In this document: piece after piece, positions 1 to 7,999 of the stretch
How the letters are laid out: each line of letters begins with the position of its first letter
Numbering within the stretch: position 1 is the first letter of the stretch
Assembly (NCBI RefSeq): GCF_015278125.1
Contig: NZ_JADILO010000036.1
Coordinates: 1-64,000, forward strand
Direction: 5' to 3'
DNA from: Vibrio fluminensis
Lineage (GTDB): Bacteria > Pseudomonadota > Gammaproteobacteria > Enterobacterales > Vibrionaceae
Length of the DNA: 64,000 nt
Position numbers and translations under genes: made by a program
Notes under the pieces: generated by a model
Told to the model about the DNA's origin: nothing
Database searches by the model: none
Seen by the model: the letters and a program-made list of their open reading frames with translations, nothing else

Positions 1-127
1 GATGCAAAGTCGACTTTATATCGATACGTATTACAATCCAGTAAGAAGGCATGGGACTCTAGGTGGTATGAGCCCCATTGACTTTGAACTAATGAATTAA
101 CCCCATGTGTCTACTTTTATGGGGTCA
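1..127 (+). mobile_element. 3' end of an IS3-family insertion sequence (right end)
   Basis: The window opens inside an insertion sequence. It holds the last codons of the transposase and then a candidate right terminal inverted repeat at about 101-127, whose reverse complement starts TGACCCCATAAAAGTAGACA. This resembles IS3-family ends, which typically begin TGA. The element continues beyond the left edge, so the left end and any target duplication cannot be seen. Confidence 0.7.
2..100 (+). CDS. IS3-family transposase OrfB, C-terminal fragment (cut by window start)
   Basis: An open frame runs in from the left edge to a TAA at 98-100 and encodes 32 residues. It carries the C-terminal signature of IS3-family DDE transposases: a YNPVRRHGTLGG-like stretch followed by MSPIDFE. 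This lies just after the rve integrase core in IS3, IS150 and IS51-type OrfB proteins. The catalytic DDE residues are outside the window, so activity cannot be judged. The reading frame is intact as far as visible and stops just before the candidate inverted repeat, the usual arrangement. Confidence 0.75.
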   Translation: MQSRLYIDTYYNPVRRHGTLGGMSPIDFELMN

Positions 128-131
128 TACC

Positions 132-207
132 ATTCTCAATTCTCAATTCTCAATTCTCAATTCTCAATTCTCAATTCTCAATTCTCAATTCTCAATTCTC
201 AATTCTC
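132..207. repeat. Heptanucleotide tandem repeat (ATTCTCA)10 plus a 6-base partial copy
   Basis: Ten perfect head-to-tail copies of ATTCTCA (132-201) are followed by ATTCTC (202-207). The array begins four bases after the insertion sequence end and sits about 110 bases upstream of msrAB. It lies in no visible reading frame. Such short perfect arrays change copy number by slippage. Confidence 0.95.
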
Positions 208-320
208 TAAGATCCTTTCCACTGCTCTCGCCCTATAAACAATAAATTAACAAGTTGTGGGAATTTTTTCCCGACTAGACCGTTCTGATATGACAGATAG
301 GAACAAACATAGAGGTTGGT

Positions 321-1457
321 ATGAGACATAAACTATCGCTAATACTCCCCCTACTGGCAATATTGCTCATTGCCGCATCGTTTTTTGGTCAAGCAGACAG
401 TGAGATGTCAGACGTGAAAGGAAGCGGAAAAACGGAAGTCGCCACCCTCGCAGGCGGTTGTTTTTGGTGCACGGAATCTGATCTTGAGAAATTACCAGGC
501 GTGCTAGATGTGGTCTCCGGCTACTCAGGCGGAACGCTTGAAAACCCAAGTTACAAACAGGTTGCGTCGGGAAAAACCAATCACATCGAAGTCATCCAAG
601 TGACGTTTGATCCTGAGCAAGTGAGCTATGAGCAAGTGTTGGATCAGTTCTTCCGCCATATCGACCCAACGGATGATAAAGGCTCATTTGTCGATCGTGG
701 GCCTCAGTATCGCCCTGCGATTTTCTATCATACCCCAGAGCAACAACAAGTGGCTCAAAGCTTTATGGCGGAAATTGAAGCACTGGGTGTATTTAAAAAG
801 CCGTTGAAAACAGAACTACGCCCATTCCAAACCTTCTGGCTTGCGGAAGATTATCACCAAGACTATTACAAACGTAATTCAGTGCGTTATAAGTACTACC
901 GTTACTCGTCAGGTCGTGATTCTTATCTCGATGAAATCTTTGGCTCTGACCGCAATACTAACCCTGTGACCTTACGCAAGATGATCGATGACAACAAAGT
1001 ACTCACGCAAGGCAAAATCTATACTAAGCCTAGCGATGCAGAACTGCGTAAGTCACTCACAGAATTACAATATTATGTCACCCAAGAAGACGGTACTGAG
1101 CGCGCGTTTGACAACGAATATTGGGACAACAAAGCGGAAGGTATCTATGTCGACGTGGTAACCGGTGAGCCCCTGTTTTCATCGACGGACAAATACCGCT
1201 CAGGCACTGGCTGGCCAAGCTTTACCAAACCGATCAACGATGCATTTGTGGTCACTCAAACCGATTACAAGCTAGTGTATCCAAGAACAGAAGTACGCAG
1301 TCGTTTTGGTGATTCACACTTGGGGCATGTATTTAAAGATGGTCCGAAGCCAACCGGATTACGCTACTGCATGAACTCTGCCGCGATGCGCTTTATCGCT
1401 AAAGAAGATTTAACCAAAGAAGGCTACGAGGAGTACCTCTACCTTTTTGAAGGATAA
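321..1457 (+). CDS. msrAB: Bifunctional peptide methionine sulfoxide reductase MsrA-MsrB, exported
   Basis: Fusion of the two stereospecific methionine sulfoxide reductases, 378 aa. A hydrophobic N-terminal segment (residues 5-23) suggests a signal peptide or membrane anchor, so repair of oxidised envelope proteins is the likely role. The MsrA domain (about 40-190) has the GGCFWC motif with catalytic Cys47 and a second Cys50. The MsrB domain (about 215-375) has GTGWPSF (295-301), HLGHVF (333-338) and RYCMNSAAMRF with catalytic Cys350. The two CxxC zinc motifs of many MsrB proteins are absent: that region reads GIYVDVVTGEPLFSS, so this is a zinc-free form. The gene stands alone, with a GAGGT ribosome site. 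A hairpin follows the stop. Activity is inferred from motifs. Confidence 0.96.
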   Translation: MRHKLSLILPLLAILLIAASFFGQADSEMSDVKGSGKTEVATLAGGCFWCTESDLEKLPGVLDVVSGYSGGTLENPSYKQVASGKTNHIEVIQVTFDPEQVSYEQVLDQFFRHIDPTDDKGSFVDRGPQYRPAIFYHTPEQQQVAQSFMAEIEALGVFKKPLKTELRPFQTFWLAEDYHQDYYKRNSVRYKYYRYSSGRDSYLDEIFGSDRNTNPVTLRKMIDDNKVLTQGKIYTKPSDAELRKSLTELQYYVTQEDGTERAFDNEYWDNKAEGIYVDVVTGEPLFSSTDKYRSGTGWPSFTKPINDAFVVTQTDYKLVYPRTEVRSRFGDSHLGHVFKDGPKPTGLRYCMNSAAMRFIAKEDLTKEGYEEYLYLFEG

Positions 1458-1493
1458 CCCTTTCAGCTAGGGATAACTATTGCAACCAAGCTG

Positions 1494-1517
1494 AAGCCCA
1501 ACTCTACGTTGGGCTTT
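1494..1517. terminator. Hairpin between convergent msrAB and qnr
   Basis: AAGCCCAAC (1494-1502), a 5-base loop and GTTGGGCTT (1508-1516) form a perfect 9-bp stem followed by a short T-rich stretch on the plus strand. It lies between convergent genes and could serve both. Confidence 0.75.
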
Positions 1518-1526
1518 ACTTTGATG

Positions 1527-2177
1527 TTACAAAACAATGATTCCCAATTGTTCTAGCAATTGCGACTGCTGCCAAGTTGCGATCTTAACCCCAGTTAAAT
1601 TCACTTCCTTTAGATTTAAACCCGTCAGATCACAATCTGATAAGTCGCAATCCTGCACAATGAAATCTCCCCAAAGCTCACTAGAGAACTCACCATTGCT
1701 TAAATCAGAACCTCTCAGCGAAGCACCTTGTAAATTGGTCTCTATCCAACGGTTTTCAAATAAGTCACATTTTTCAAGCACAGCACGCTCAAAGTTAGCG
1801 TAAGACAAGTTACAGCCAGTAATGTAAGCAGAACAAAAATAGACATTATGGCTGATCTGATTAGCAAACTGCGCCTGTGAAAAGTTAGTTCCCTTTAAAT
1901 CGCACTGGCGAAACTCGATACCAAAACAGTTACTACCAACGAATTCACTCATCGCCAATTGGCAGTTTTTGAAGCTCGCTTCTTGTAAATTGGCATAACG
2001 GAAATTACACCCTTCAACTTCACCTGACTCAATGAAACTACACTGCTCAAACTGAGTTTCAACCAATTGTGCTCGGCTAAAGTCACAATTGAAGAATTTG
2101 CATTTCACAAACGTGTATTGGCTTAAATCTTGGCTGGCGAAGCTGTGATTTTGAAATGTCTGTTCTTGATAATTCAT
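1527..2177 (-). CDS. qnr: Qnr-family pentapeptide repeat protein (quinolone-target protection)
   Basis: The 216-aa product is built of pentapeptide repeats (A/C/S)(D/N)(L/F)xx almost throughout and matches Qnr size and landmarks: EGCNF, CQLAMSEF, GIEFRQCDLKGTNFS, YFCSAYITGCNLSYANFER, LEKCDLFENRWI and a C-terminal LEQLGI segment. Qnr proteins fold as DNA-mimicking right-handed beta-helices that bind gyrase and topoisomerase IV and protect them from fluoroquinolones. Vibrionaceae chromosomes are a known reservoir. The start ATG gives the expected length. I see no LexA-type CTG-N10-CAG box in the short 42-base gap upstream. The gene may be cotranscribed with the OGFr-domain gene before it. Family assignment is confident; a resistance effect is inference. 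Confidence 0.93.
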   Translation of the reverse strand: MNYQEQTFQNHSFASQDLSQYTFVKCKFFNCDFSRAQLVETQFEQCSFIESGEVEGCNFRYANLQEASFKNCQLAMSEFVGSNCFGIEFRQCDLKGTNFSQAQFANQISHNVYFCSAYITGCNLSYANFERAVLEKCDLFENRWIETNLQGASLRGSDLSNGEFSSELWGDFIVQDCDLSDCDLTGLNLKEVNLTGVKIATWQQSQLLEQLGIIVL

Positions 2178-2219
2178 CGCGTTTTTCTCTGTTCAGAACT
2201 TTCTCGAAATAGCTCTGGG

Positions 2220-2726
2220 TTATTCGGTTAGCTCAATCGCACTAGACCAATGCCCTAAAACCACATCGTCAATGGTGTCAAACTGCTTGGCCGCCGAAAC
2301 TAAAGCGTGATAGAAAGAGTGCGCCGTCTCTTGGTTGCCAAGTAAATACAAACTACGAAGTATGCGTGTGATCCGCAGCTGATTATGGTTTTTCGGCTTA
2401 GGCCATTCGTGACGAGCTAAAGTTAACTCTTCACGAGCGCGAACCTGCGCGCCCTCTCTTACAAAGCCATAGTAATCGAGCATCATATCGAGCGAGACAA
2501 GATGGGCCTCTCTGGCATTTTGATTGCTAGCAAATTCTGCTATATCTTCATCTGTAACTAACGGCGCATGGCGGTTGAACTTATGTCCTTGATCGATTGG
2601 GAAAAGAACTTGGATAAATTTATGATCGTGCTCAAGCCAAAAGTAATTATAACTTTGCAGATCGCTGATCGAACGTCCCAAGTTATCTTGCTTTAAGCCG
2701 AGCATAAAGGCTGCAATTTCACCCAC
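2220..2726 (-). CDS. Opioid growth factor receptor (OGFr) conserved-domain protein
   Basis: Cytosolic protein of 168 aa with no signal peptide. The segment YNYFWLEHDHKFIQVLFP (about residues 26-43) matches the core of the OGFr_N domain (typically E..H.yIQWLFP), followed by acidic and helical sequence as in bacterial members. Bacterial OGFr-domain proteins have no established function. The favoured start is GTG with an AGG site seven bases upstream; an in-frame ATG seven codons later lacks a ribosome site. It lies 42 bases upstream of qnr on the same strand and may form an operon with it. Domain call is moderately sure; function unknown. Confidence 0.72.
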   Translation of the reverse strand: MGEIAAFMLGLKQDNLGRSISDLQSYNYFWLEHDHKFIQVLFPIDQGHKFNRHAPLVTDEDIAEFASNQNAREAHLVSLDMMLDYYGFVREGAQVRAREELTLARHEWPKPKNHNQLRITRILRSLYLLGNQETAHSFYHALVSAAKQFDTIDDVVLGHWSSAIELTE

Positions 2727-2738
2727 GATATAACCTAA

Positions 2739-2774
2739 AAGTAGAGAGATTAGCTTGTGATAGTCTCTCTACTT
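2739..2774 (-). terminator. Terminator of the cytochrome b562 gene
   Basis: An 11-bp perfect stem (2739-2749 with 2764-2774) with a 14-base loop. Read on the minus strand it is followed by a short T run (TTTTAGG), just downstream of the cytochrome gene and upstream of the OGFr gene. Confidence 0.65.
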
Positions 2775-2822
2775 ACACCTAAAAGCAATCATCGCAGGTT
2801 AAATCTATGAAATATGGGCGAT

Positions 2823-3206
2823 TTAGCCAAAAATCTTACTCCAAATACTTGGGCTGCGCTTATCGTGGTACTCTTCGCGCAGCCCATCAATTACCTTAAG
2901 CTCTTGCTTCGCGCCTTCTAAATCACCCTGTTGTAACTCTTGATTGATAGCCTCGACTGATAAGGAAAGCTTATTAAAGCCCTCTATGTATAAGTTTTGC
3001 TTTTCTGGTGGGTAAACAGCCGATTGAGATTGAGTAATCAAACGGGAAAAACTGTCGATAGCCGTTTGCATCTCTTCAACACTTTGCGCCTCTGCCGCTT
3101 GTTTAAAGTCGAGCTTCATCTGTTTCATTGCCGACTTTAAATCATAATCGGCGGCAAATGCTTGGCTAGTAAATAACGCGGAGAGCAATACGATTTTTCT
3201 TATCAT
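2823..3206 (-). CDS. cybC: Cytochrome b562 family protein, periplasmic
   Basis: Small exported helical protein of 127 aa. A signal peptide (residues 1-19) ends SQAFA before ADYDL. The mature part is predicted as a four-helix bundle, like E. coli cytochrome b562. The two heme-ligand positions appear kept: a Met in helix 1 (within MKQMKLDF) and a His near the end of helix 4 (EEYHDK). E. coli CybC binds noncovalent heme b in the periplasm, with no clear physiological partner. The protein ends in a short extension (SPSIWSKIFG) beyond the ligand His. Single gene with its own terminator. Heme binding here is inferred. Confidence 0.82.
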   Translation of the reverse strand: MIRKIVLLSALFTSQAFAADYDLKSAMKQMKLDFKQAAEAQSVEEMQTAIDSFSRLITQSQSAVYPPEKQNLYIEGFNKLSLSVEAINQELQQGDLEGAKQELKVIDGLREEYHDKRSPSIWSKIFG

Positions 3207-3238
3207 TGTGTATTCCTTTAATTATATATTCCTTTGCT

Positions 3239-3386
3239 TATACTCAAGTGACTTCAAGATGCAGGATTCAGAGCATTGTCACTGACTCAAGTGCAAGGAT
3301 AACTGCGAAGCGGAATAGTGAACTATTTCCAAGTAGTTTGACGCAGCAATCGAGGCAGTGACTCGCTCCCGGGTTACTTGAGTATA
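3239..3386. repeat. Palindrome-ended intergenic repeat, short form (148 bp)
   Basis: Perfect 11-base terminal inverted repeats, tatactcaagt (3239-3249) and acttgagtata (3376-3386), flank a noncoding body. The body is nearly identical to that of a longer copy at 59500-59766 (for example gattcagagcattgtcactg and aactgcgaagcggaatagtg). The short form lacks about 119 internal bases of the long form near its right end. It looks like a nonautonomous MITE-like element; no target duplication was confirmed. Confidence 0.85.
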
Positions 3387-3932
3387 AAGGGCTTATGTTC
3401 GAAAACTTGGTGTGTTTGTTAACGTATTAGATACAATTCTACTGGAAATAACGGCAATTCCGCACCACAAAGCGACGACCTAATTGTTTCAAAATTGGTC
3501 TGCCCTCCTGCAATAACCCCATTTATTATGCGCTTTAATCACCAAACTAAAGCAGATAGTTGCCCTACCTCTACCTATACTAACCAACAGATTACTCTTT
3601 TATACAAAATATGAGCAATCGTTTGTACAGGTTGGATGTGTTCTAATTAACTGATAATAAAAAGGTATTTTTTGCCCATCAAAAACCTAGGCAAAAAGAA
3701 CTGTCATATATTGACCAATTGGTTGCTAGGTAGTTGATGTAAGTCAAATAGTCGTAGACAATACAGCGCCGGATTGAGTGATGACTCAATTCGATTCGGT
3801 TTTACCTATCAATCATATAGGTATCATCGATTATCAATTTTGAGGTGTCGTTGATAGGGTTGCTTTCCTAGAAATTTGAATAAGAAAGCCATCTTAGGCA
3901 CGCAGTTACTACCTCGTTTTAAGGGAAAGATG
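3387..3932 (+). promoter_or_regulatory. Noncoding region and zwf leader with three dyads
   Basis: About 550 bases without a convincing gene. Three inverted repeats stand out: TTTTTGCC (3669-3676) with GGCAAAAA (3690-3697); ATTGAGT (3773-3779) with ACTCAAT (3784-3790), a tight 4-base-loop palindrome; and ACCTAT (3804-3809) with ATAGGT (3817-3822). They lie 110-265 bases before the zwf start and could be operators or leader RNA structure. The region from 3387 to about 3660 shows nothing I can name. Confidence 0.4.
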
Positions 3933-5435
3933 ATGGTAATTCCAGAAAACAGTAGCATCGTAATTTTTGGTGCTTCGGGCGACTTAACATACCGTAAGTT
4001 GATCCCAGCCTTATACCACCTCTACGCGAACAAGCAGCTTCCTGACAACTTCGCTATTTTAGGCGTAAGCCGCACTGAATACAGCGACGAGTCTTACCGT
4101 GACAAACTAAAGCATTCTCTGCAGGAAATGGAAAAAACCGAACCTGCAACACTCGACGCTTTTATTAATCACCTTCATTACCAAGCAATTAACACTTCGG
4201 ATAGCGCTGATTACAGCAAGCTAACCGCTCGCCTAGACGAGATTGCAACCGAATACGCTTTCGAGCAGCGCAATACTTTGTTCTACCTTGCGACACCACC
4301 GAGCCTTTACAGCGTTATTCCTGCAAGCCTAGCCGCACACGGTCTAAACAGCGAAGAAGATGGCTGGAAACGCATCATCATCGAAAAACCATTCGGCTAT
4401 GACTTAGAGTCGGCTCGTCAGTTGGATAAAGATATCCACGAACACTTCCAAGAGCACCAAATTTACCGCATCGACCATTATCTAGGTAAAGAAACGGTTC
4501 AAAACCTGCTTGTTTTCCGTTTCTCTAACGCGATGTTTGAGCCACTGTGGAACCGTAACTTTATTGATTACGTTGAAATCACTGGCGCTGAATTCTTAGG
4601 CGTTGAAGAGCGTGGTGGTTACTACGACGGCTCTGGCGCGATGCGTGACATGTTCCAAAACCACCTACTGCAAGTACTTGCAATGGTCGGTATGGAACCG
4701 CCAGCACAAATCAACGCTGATTCAATGCGTGATGAAGTGGTTAAAGTGCTGCAATGTCTAAAACCGTTAGATGAGCACGACCTACGCAACAACCTTGTAC
4801 TGGGTCAATACACCGCCTCTGATGTCCGTGGTCAACACCTAGTCGGCTACCGTGAAGAGCCGGGTGTTGCTGAAGACTCTCGTACTGAAACTTACGTTGG
4901 CTTGAAAGCGTATATCAACAACTGGCGTTGGAACGGTGTTCCTTTCTATGTGCGCACAGGTAAACGCTTACCAACTCGCGTAACTGAAGTGGTTATCCAC
5001 TTTAAGAACACGCCGCACCCAGTATTTGGTCAGGATGCACCTGAGAACAAACTCATCATCCGTATTCAGCCAGATGAAGGCATTCAAATGAGCTTTGGTC
5101 TCAAACAACCTGGTGCGGGCTTCAAAGCGAAAGAAGTGAAGATGAACTTCCACTACGCGGATCTACAAGAAACGCAAATGCTGACTGCGTACGAGCGTCT
5201 GTTGCTCGATGCACTAAACGGTGATGCAACTCTATTTGCACGTAGCGACGCGGTAGAAGCTTGTTGGAAGTACGTTCAGCCGATTCTCGATTTCAAACAA
5301 GATCCACAATCGCTCTTTGGTTACGCTTGTGGTACTTGGGGACCAAAAGAGTCCGACGATTTACTACAAAGAGATGGACGCGCGTGGCGCTACCCTTGTA
5401 AAAACCTTACAGACACGGATTACTGTGAACTATGA
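3933..5435 (+). CDS. zwf: Glucose-6-phosphate 1-dehydrogenase
   Basis: First enzyme of the oxidative pentose-phosphate pathway: glucose-6-phosphate to 6-phosphogluconolactone with reduction of NADP. The product is 500 aa, close to the E. coli size. It has the dinucleotide motif GASGDLTYRK near the N-terminus (residues 13-22) and the substrate-binding RIDHYLGKE signature containing the active-site Lys and His. The frame is open upstream to a TTG at 3876, but I chose ATG 3933 because AAGGGA lies at the right distance and the product then begins MVIPENSS before the Rossmann strand. The stop overlaps pgl by four bases (ATGA), so translation is probably coupled. It forms an operon with pgl and gnd that supplies NADPH. 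Confidence 0.98.
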   Translation: MVIPENSSIVIFGASGDLTYRKLIPALYHLYANKQLPDNFAILGVSRTEYSDESYRDKLKHSLQEMEKTEPATLDAFINHLHYQAINTSDSADYSKLTARLDEIATEYAFEQRNTLFYLATPPSLYSVIPASLAAHGLNSEEDGWKRIIIEKPFGYDLESARQLDKDIHEHFQEHQIYRIDHYLGKETVQNLLVFRFSNAMFEPLWNRNFIDYVEITGAEFLGVEERGGYYDGSGAMRDMFQNHLLQVLAMVGMEPPAQINADSMRDEVVKVLQCLKPLDEHDLRNNLVLGQYTASDVRGQHLVGYREEPGVAEDSRTETYVGLKAYINNWRWNGVPFYVRTGKRLPTRVTEVVIHFKNTPHPVFGQDAPENKLIIRIQPDEGIQMSFGLKQPGAGFKAKEVKMNFHYADLQETQMLTAYERLLLDALNGDATLFARSDAVEACWKYVQPILDFKQDPQSLFGYACGTWGPKESDDLLQRDGRAWRYPCKNLTDTDYCEL

Positions 5436-6148
5436 TCAACCATAAGATCTTTGATACTGCCGAGCAGGTTGTTGAAAGCCTAGCAAACGATATGAAAGCA
5501 TACAGCGAGCTTAACCGCCCTGTGCATATTTCTCTATCAGGTGGCAGCACACCTAAAATGCTCTTCAAGCTGCTTGCAAGCCAGCCATATGCTGAGTCTA
5601 TTCAGTGGCAAAACCTCCACTTCTGGTGGGGTGACGAGCGCTGTGTAGCGCCGGATGACGCTGAAAGCAACTACGGCGAAGCTAATGCGCTACTGTTTAG
5701 CCAAGTGGCTATTCCAGCAGCGAACATTCACCGTATTCGCGGTGAAGAGCAGCCTGAAGTAGAAGCTGAGCGCTTTGCGCAAGAGATGGCGGACGTGATC
5801 CCTTGTGAAAACGGTACGCCTGTCTTTGATTGGATTTTACTTGGTGTTGGCGCAGATGGTCATACAGCATCACTGTTCCCTGGCGTAACTAACTACCAAG
5901 ATGAGAATCTATCAGTACTGGCTTCTCATCCAGAATCTGGTCAAATCCGCGTTTCAAAAACAGCGAAGGTTTTAGAAGCGGCGAAGCGCATCAGCTACCT
6001 CGTGCTTGGCGCAGGCAAAGTTGACATCGTAAACGAAATTCACACTACTCCGGCAAGTGAGCTGCCTTACCCCGCAGCGAAAATCCAGTCTAAAACTGGT
6101 GAAACCGAGTGGTACTTAGATTCAGACGCAGCAGCAAAAATCGCGTAA
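5432..6148 (+). CDS. pgl: 6-phosphogluconolactonase (DevB/SOL type)
   Basis: Hydrolyses 6-phosphogluconolactone to 6-phosphogluconate, the second step of the pathway. The 238-aa product has the family motifs SLSGGSTPKML (about residues 33-43) and GVGADGHTASLFPG (about 138-151), which form the phosphosugar site. It belongs to the glucosamine-6-phosphate isomerase-like fold, not the seven-bladed E. coli YbhE type. It starts within the zwf stop and ends 34 bases before gnd, which has its own GGAGA ribosome site. Confidence 0.96.
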   Translation: MINHKIFDTAEQVVESLANDMKAYSELNRPVHISLSGGSTPKMLFKLLASQPYAESIQWQNLHFWWGDERCVAPDDAESNYGEANALLFSQVAIPAANIHRIRGEEQPEVEAERFAQEMADVIPCENGTPVFDWILLGVGADGHTASLFPGVTNYQDENLSVLASHPESGQIRVSKTAKVLEAAKRISYLVLGAGKVDIVNEIHTTPASELPYPAAKIQSKTGETEWYLDSDAAAKIA

Positions 6149-6182
6149 GGCGAGCGTCGTACGACACAATTGGAGAAAGACA

Positions 6183-7631
6183 ATGAAAGGTGATATCGGT
6201 GTAATTGGCCTAGCAGTTATGGGTCAAAACCTTATCCTAAACATGAACGACCATGGCTTTAAAGTGGTTGCTCATAACCGTACAGCTGCGAAAGTAGACG
6301 AGTTTCTAGAAGGTCCAGCGAAAGATACCAACATCGTTGGCGCATACTCGCTAGAAGAACTAGTAGAGAAGCTAGAAACGCCACGTAAAGTGATGCTAAT
6401 GGTTCGTGCTGGTGAAGTGGTTGATGCGTTTATCGACGCACTAACTCCACTATTAGACAAAGGCGACATCATCATTGATGGTGGTAACACTAACTACCCT
6501 GACACAAACCGCCGCGTTGCAGCTCTACGTGAAAAAGGTATCTACTTTATCGGTACTGGCGTATCTGGTGGTGAAGAAGGCGCTCGCTTTGGTCCTTCTA
6601 TCATGCCTGGTGGTGCACCGGAAGCTTGGGAAGCGGTTAAACCTATCTTCCAAGCTATTTCAGCTAAAACTGACGCAGGCGAGCCTTGCTGTGACTGGGT
6701 TGGTAACGATGGCGCAGGCCACTTCGTTAAAATGGTACACAACGGTATCGAATACGGCGACATGCAGCTTATCACTGAAGCTTACCAGTTCATGAAAGAT
6801 GGTCTGGGTATGTCTGCTGATGAAATGCAGGCTGTGTTTGCTGAATGGAACCAAACTGAGCTAAACAGCTACCTTGTTGAAATCACTGCTGACATCCTTG
6901 GCTACAAAGATGAAGATGGCGAAGCGCTAGTTGAGAAGATCCTAGATACAGCGGGACAAAAAGGTACCGGTAAATGGACTGGCATCAACGCACTTGACCT
7001 AGGTATTCCACTAACACTTATCTCTGAATCAGTATTCGCACGTTGCCTATCGGCTCTGAAAAACCAGCGTGTTGAGGCTGAGCAACTATTCGGCAAGACT
7101 ATTGCGCCAGTTGAAGGTGATAAACAAGAGTGGGTTGACGCTCTACGCCAAGCGCTACTTGCGTCTAAGATCATCTCTTACGCACAAGGTTTTATGCTAA
7201 TGCGTGAAGCTTCAAACGAAAATGGTTGGGACCTAAACTACGGTAACGTAGCACTAATGTGGCGCGGTGGCTGTATCATCCGCAGTGCATTCCTAGGTAA
7301 CATCCGTGATGCGTACGAAGCGAACCCAGAACTTGCATTCCTAGGTTCAGATGAATACTTCAAAAACATCCTACAGGGCAGCCTAAGCGCATGGCGTAAA
7401 GTAGCAGCTAAGTCACTAGAAAATGGCATCCCAATGCCATGTACGACTTCTGCGCTAACCTTCCTAGATGGTTACACAACGGCGCGTCTACCAGCTAACC
7501 TACTACAAGCTCAACGTGACTACTTCGGTGCTCACACTTACGAGCGTACAGACCGTGCACGTGGTGAATTCTTCCACACTAACTGGACTGGTACTGGTGG
7601 TAACACTGCTTCAACAACTTACGATGTATAA
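6183..7631 (+). CDS. gnd: 6-phosphogluconate dehydrogenase, decarboxylating
   Basis: Converts 6-phosphogluconate to ribulose-5-phosphate and CO2 with NADPH formation. The 482-aa length is typical. The NADP-binding start reads GVIGLAVMGQNLILN. The catalytic segment GAGHFVKMVHNGIEYGD holds the active-site Lys and the substrate-binding HNGIEY, and the C-terminus has AHTYERTDRARGEFFHTNWTG, which folds over the partner's active site in the dimer. It is the last gene of the zwf-pgl-gnd operon and is followed by a strong hairpin terminator. Confidence 0.98.
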   Translation: MKGDIGVIGLAVMGQNLILNMNDHGFKVVAHNRTAAKVDEFLEGPAKDTNIVGAYSLEELVEKLETPRKVMLMVRAGEVVDAFIDALTPLLDKGDIIIDGGNTNYPDTNRRVAALREKGIYFIGTGVSGGEEGARFGPSIMPGGAPEAWEAVKPIFQAISAKTDAGEPCCDWVGNDGAGHFVKMVHNGIEYGDMQLITEAYQFMKDGLGMSADEMQAVFAEWNQTELNSYLVEITADILGYKDEDGEALVEKILDTAGQKGTGKWTGINALDLGIPLTLISESVFARCLSALKNQRVEAEQLFGKTIAPVEGDKQEWVDALRQALLASKIISYAQGFMLMREASNENGWDLNYGNVALMWRGGCIIRSAFLGNIRDAYEANPELAFLGSDEYFKNILQGSLSAWRKVAAKSLENGIPMPCTTSALTFLDGYTTARLPANLLQAQRDYFGAHTYERTDRARGEFFHTNWTGTGGNTASTTYDV

Positions 7632-7650
7632 CCGTTAAGTTACTGATTCA

Positions 7651-7679
7651 AAGGCTGATATTTAGTATCAGCCTTTTTT
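7651..7679 (+). terminator. Rho-independent terminator of zwf-pgl-gnd
   Basis: AAGGCTGATA (7651-7660), a 5-base loop and TATCAGCCTT (7666-7675), followed by a run of T to 7679. Twenty bases after the gnd stop. Confidence 0.92.
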
Positions 7680-7853
7680 ATTACTCATTTCAATCGAAAC
7701 TCCTCCCCCCAATACCCTATCTAAACCTGTGATCTAAGCCTAAGATTTATGTAATGAGGATGATGTAGCGTTCGCCAACATAACCTATCTTCAGCAGCAC
7801 GAACTAGTACGGTTCTCAGCTATACATGCAATAAGCCACTAAAGAGGTTGTTT

Positions 7854-7997
7854 ATGATCGTAAATAAATACTATGTATTTGCTCCTCAGCATATTGAGGC
7901 AGAGGAAACGAAGGACAATCAAATGATTTCAGGCAAGGAAGCTGAACGCCAAGCTCTCGTTAAGCAAGCTCAAAAGGCGAGTGAGATTAAAAACTAG
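7854..7997 (+). CDS. Small protein of unknown function, 47 aa
   Basis: A short gene with all the signs of expression: an AGAGG site ahead of ATG 7854, an open frame of 47 codons, and a strong hairpin terminator starting within three bases of the stop. The product starts MIVNKYYVFAPQH and has a charged, probably helical C-terminal half (KEAERQALVKQAQKASEIK). There is no signal peptide or membrane segment. I do not recognise a family. Confidence 0.62.
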   Translation: MIVNKYYVFAPQHIEAEETKDNQMISGKEAERQALVKQAQKASEIKN

Positions 7998-7999
7998 CA

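Noticed and set aside
132..207. The heptamer array as a CRISPR
   Set aside because: Units are 7 bases with no spacers and no cas genes are nearby; it is a simple tandem repeat.
2178..2219. LexA (SOS) box upstream of qnr
   Set aside because: No CTG-N10-CAG type palindrome is present in the gap.
3876..3932. Upstream TTG start for zwf
   Set aside because: The added 19 codons have no family match, and ATG 3933 has a good AAGGGA site that gives the usual N-terminus.
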